DNA from: an uncultured Alphaproteobacteria bacterium
GTDB lineage: Bacteria; Pseudomonadota; Alphaproteobacteria; HIMB59; GCA-002718135
Length of the DNA: 58,719 nt
Reading direction: 5' to 3'
Assembly: GCA_902630465.1 (NCBI GenBank)
Contig: CACOVJ010000005.1
Span: forward strand, 1 to 58,719
Below are positions 57,016 to 58,719 of this stretch, in pieces. A program made the position numbers and the translations under genes. Position 1 is the stretch's first letter, and each line of letters opens with the position of its first letter. The notes beneath the pieces are model-generated. The model did not search any database, was not told where the DNA came from, and worked only from the letters and a program-made list of their open reading frames with translations.

Positions 57016-58119
57016 ATGACAATAGTAAATTCTTGGAATGAATGGGATGCACTAAAGCATGTTATTGTTGGAACAGTAGAAAATTCTAATGTGCCTCCAA
57101 TGGAACCTGCTTTAGAGCCTAAAATAAGTAAAGACAGTGGAATGGCGGGATCTCATGGACCGCGTAGTAGAGAGTCTATCGAAAAGGCCAATATCCAACT
57201 AAATGATTTTATTAAAATTCTTGAGTCTCAAGGTGTTAAAGTTGATAGACCAACTCCAATTGATTTTACAAAAGCAATTGAAACTCCAGATTGGCATAAT
57301 GATGGCCAATTTGGTTCGATGCCTCCAAGAGATGTAATTTTAACAGTTGGAAACGAGATGCTAGAAGCGCCTATGTCATATCGTTGTCGATGGTTTGAAT
57401 ATCTTGCATATAGACCTTTACTTGAAAAATATTATGATGAAGATCCTAACATGCGATGGGAATCAGCACCAAAACCTCGTCTAACTGCTAAGACTTATAA
57501 GTCAAATTATTTACCAGAAGGTATTACAGAAGAAGAAAGGCATAATAAAATTCAGGAAAGGGATATGATTCTGACAGAACAAGAACCTCTTTTTGATGCC
57601 GCTGAAGTATTACGCTTTGGTAAAGATTTATTTTATCACAACAACTTTACATCTAACTTAAAGGGTTTAAACTGGCTTAAAAGACATTTTCCAAACCATC
57701 GTGTCCATCAAATAAATTTACCTGGAGAATTAATACCAACTCACATCGATGCATGCTTCACACCGATTAAACCAGGGGTTATAATTATTAATCCAAATAG
57801 AAAAATATCAAATGATCAAAGGAAAATATTTGATGATAATAGTTGGGAGATACATGAAGCAGCACCATCTATTCATAATACCCCTCCACCTATGTGTTAT
57901 TCTTCTATATGGTTATCAATGAATGTTTTGATTTTAAATCCAAAAACTATTTGTGTTGAAGCTTCAGAAGAAAAAATGATCAAGCAAATGGAAGGTTTTG
58001 GTATGGAAGTAATTCCTGTACCCTTTAGAGATGTCTACGCTTTTGGTGGTAGCCTACATTGTGCAACTACAGATGTTTATAGAGAAGGAGAATGTGAAGA
58101 TTATTTTCCTAATCAATAA
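57016..58119 (+). CDS. Amidinotransferase of the arginine:glycine amidinotransferase family
   Basis: 367 aa. Matches the vertebrate AGAT core closely: PRDVILTVGNEMLEAPMSYRCR (Asp106), FDAAEVLRFGKDLF (Asp194), PTHIDACF (His243) and the nucleophile in GGSLHCATTDVYREG (Cys349). All catalytic residues are kept. Such enzymes move an amidino group between arginine and an acceptor amine via a Cys-amidino intermediate; the reaction is reversible. The acceptor is unknown. Translationally coupled (TAATG) to the following EutA-like gene; gabD lies divergently upstream. Confidence 0.88.
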   Translation: MTIVNSWNEWDALKHVIVGTVENSNVPPMEPALEPKISKDSGMAGSHGPRSRESIEKANIQLNDFIKILESQGVKVDRPTPIDFTKAIETPDWHNDGQFGSMPPRDVILTVGNEMLEAPMSYRCRWFEYLAYRPLLEKYYDEDPNMRWESAPKPRLTAKTYKSNYLPEGITEEERHNKIQERDMILTEQEPLFDAAEVLRFGKDLFYHNNFTSNLKGLNWLKRHFPNHRVHQINLPGELIPTHIDACFTPIKPGVIIINPNRKISNDQRKIFDDNSWEIHEAAPSIHNTPPPMCYSSIWLSMNVLILNPKTICVEASEEKMIKQMEGFGMEVIPVPFRDVYAFGGSLHCATTDVYREGECEDYFPNQ

Positions 58120-58719
58120 TGAACAATTTTAATCAAAATAATTTTAAAGCTGATTTAAAAGATACCAACTTCAATAAAATAGGTGTTATAACTTTATCAA
58201 CTGATTTTACAATTGAACAAGATTATAGAAAAGTCTGTTATAATTTACCTATAGATATTTTTTTTAATAGAATACCATTTCTAAATCCTCTCACTTACGA
58301 AAATTATATCAAGATGGCAGATCATATTACTGAAACAACAGATCAGATATTACCTAATGAGAAAGTTGATGTAGTAGCATATGGATGTACTTCTGGTACA
58401 ATTGAAATAGGGGAAGAAAGAATAAAATCTGAAATAAACAAATCAAAATCAGATGCTTTGGTAACTACTCCGATTACAGCAGCAATTAAGGCCTTTAAAT
58501 TATCAAATTTCAAAAAAATTGCAGTTCTCACACCTTACCCTAAAGATGTAAATATCAAAGTATATGACTATCTTATTAAACATGGGTTTGATATTATATC
58601 CTTTAGTTCATTTAATTTGAATTATGATTCTGAAATAGCAAGGGTTACACCGGAAAGTTTAATACATACAATTTCATCTTTAGACTTAACAGAAATTGAC
58701 TGTCTATTTGTTTCGTGTA
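58119..58719 (+). CDS. EutA/maleate isomerase-like Asp/Glu racemase superfamily protein (3' truncated)
   Basis: About 200 residues are visible before the window ends. The first half holds the reactive-Cys motif VVAYGCTSGTIEIGEERI near residue 89, then VTTPITAAIKAFK and KKIAVLTPYPKDVN; the last codons read CLFVSC, probably the second active Cys. This arrangement resembles EutA (ectoine utilisation), maleate cis-trans isomerase and arylmalonate decarboxylase. Substrate uncertain. It shares one base with the amidinotransferase stop. Confidence 0.82.
   Translation, partial: MNNFNQNNFKADLKDTNFNKIGVITLSTDFTIEQDYRKVCYNLPIDIFFNRIPFLNPLTYENYIKMADHITETTDQILPNEKVDVVAYGCTSGTIEIGEERIKSEINKSKSDALVTTPITAAIKAFKLSNFKKIAVLTPYPKDVNIKVYDYLIKHGFDIISFSSFNLNYDSEIARVTPESLIHTISSLDLTEIDCLFVSC

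Overview
The window is a gene-dense, strongly AT-rich bacterial chromosome segment. Genes abut or overlap by 1 to 15 bases and hardly any spacer exceeds 100 bp. The best fit is a streamlined, probably marine, alphaproteobacterium (SAR11 / HIMB59 / AEGEAN-169 type). This rests on the secY-adk-rpsM-rpsK-rpoA-rplQ order, a single tuf beside tRNA-Gly and tRNA-Trp/secE/nusG with none in the str operon, the alphaproteobacterial/plant-type GshA, and a NuoE-NuoF-fused formate dehydrogenase subunit. The lineage is inferred from gene content, not from a tree.

Region 1 (1-8.0 kb) holds housekeeping genes and an export block. It runs from a 5'-truncated tlyA, through aroC and fabI (minus) and pdxH (plus), to a tight minus-strand operon: TauE/SafE permease, unknown 133-aa membrane protein, TIGR02186-type membrane-anchored protein, universal stress protein, pyrE and a HxGH nucleotidyltransferase. 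A YeiH-family exporter lies just upstream of that operon.

Region 2 (8.0-18.3 kb) is a formate oxidation locus. fdhD and mobA read leftward. A TupB-like tungstate permease, mobB, moeA, an inverted tusA, a fused diaphorase subunit (fdhB), a cysteine-type catalytic subunit (fdhA) and a 40-aa lipoprotein gene follow. Together these import the metal, build and sulfurate the bis-MGD cofactor, and make an NAD-linked formate dehydrogenase. A KDGal kinase/aldolase pair (dgoK-dgoA) ends the block.

Region 3 (18.4-48.3 kb) is the translation and transcription super-cluster. It contains tRNA-Thr, rlmB (inverted), tRNA-Tyr, tRNA-Gly, tuf, tRNA-Trp, secE, nusG, rplKAJL, rpoBC, the str, S10, spc and alpha operons, secY and adk. 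rpmD (L30) and a second tuf are absent. A recognisable L10 leader precedes rplJ, a perfect hairpin separates rplL from rpoB, and promoter-like sites precede tRNA-Tyr, rpsL and rpsM.

Region 4 (48.3-58.7 kb) is accessory metabolism: crcB, an RluC-type pseudouridine synthase, lipB, tRNA-Leu abutting mgtE, gshA-gshB, bioY, a ROK kinase, gabD (minus), then an arginine:glycine-amidinotransferase-like enzyme overlapping a 3'-truncated EutA/maleate-isomerase-like gene. The last three genes may form an uncharacterised route for guanidino compounds. No CRISPR array, insertion sequence, prophage or rRNA gene was seen.
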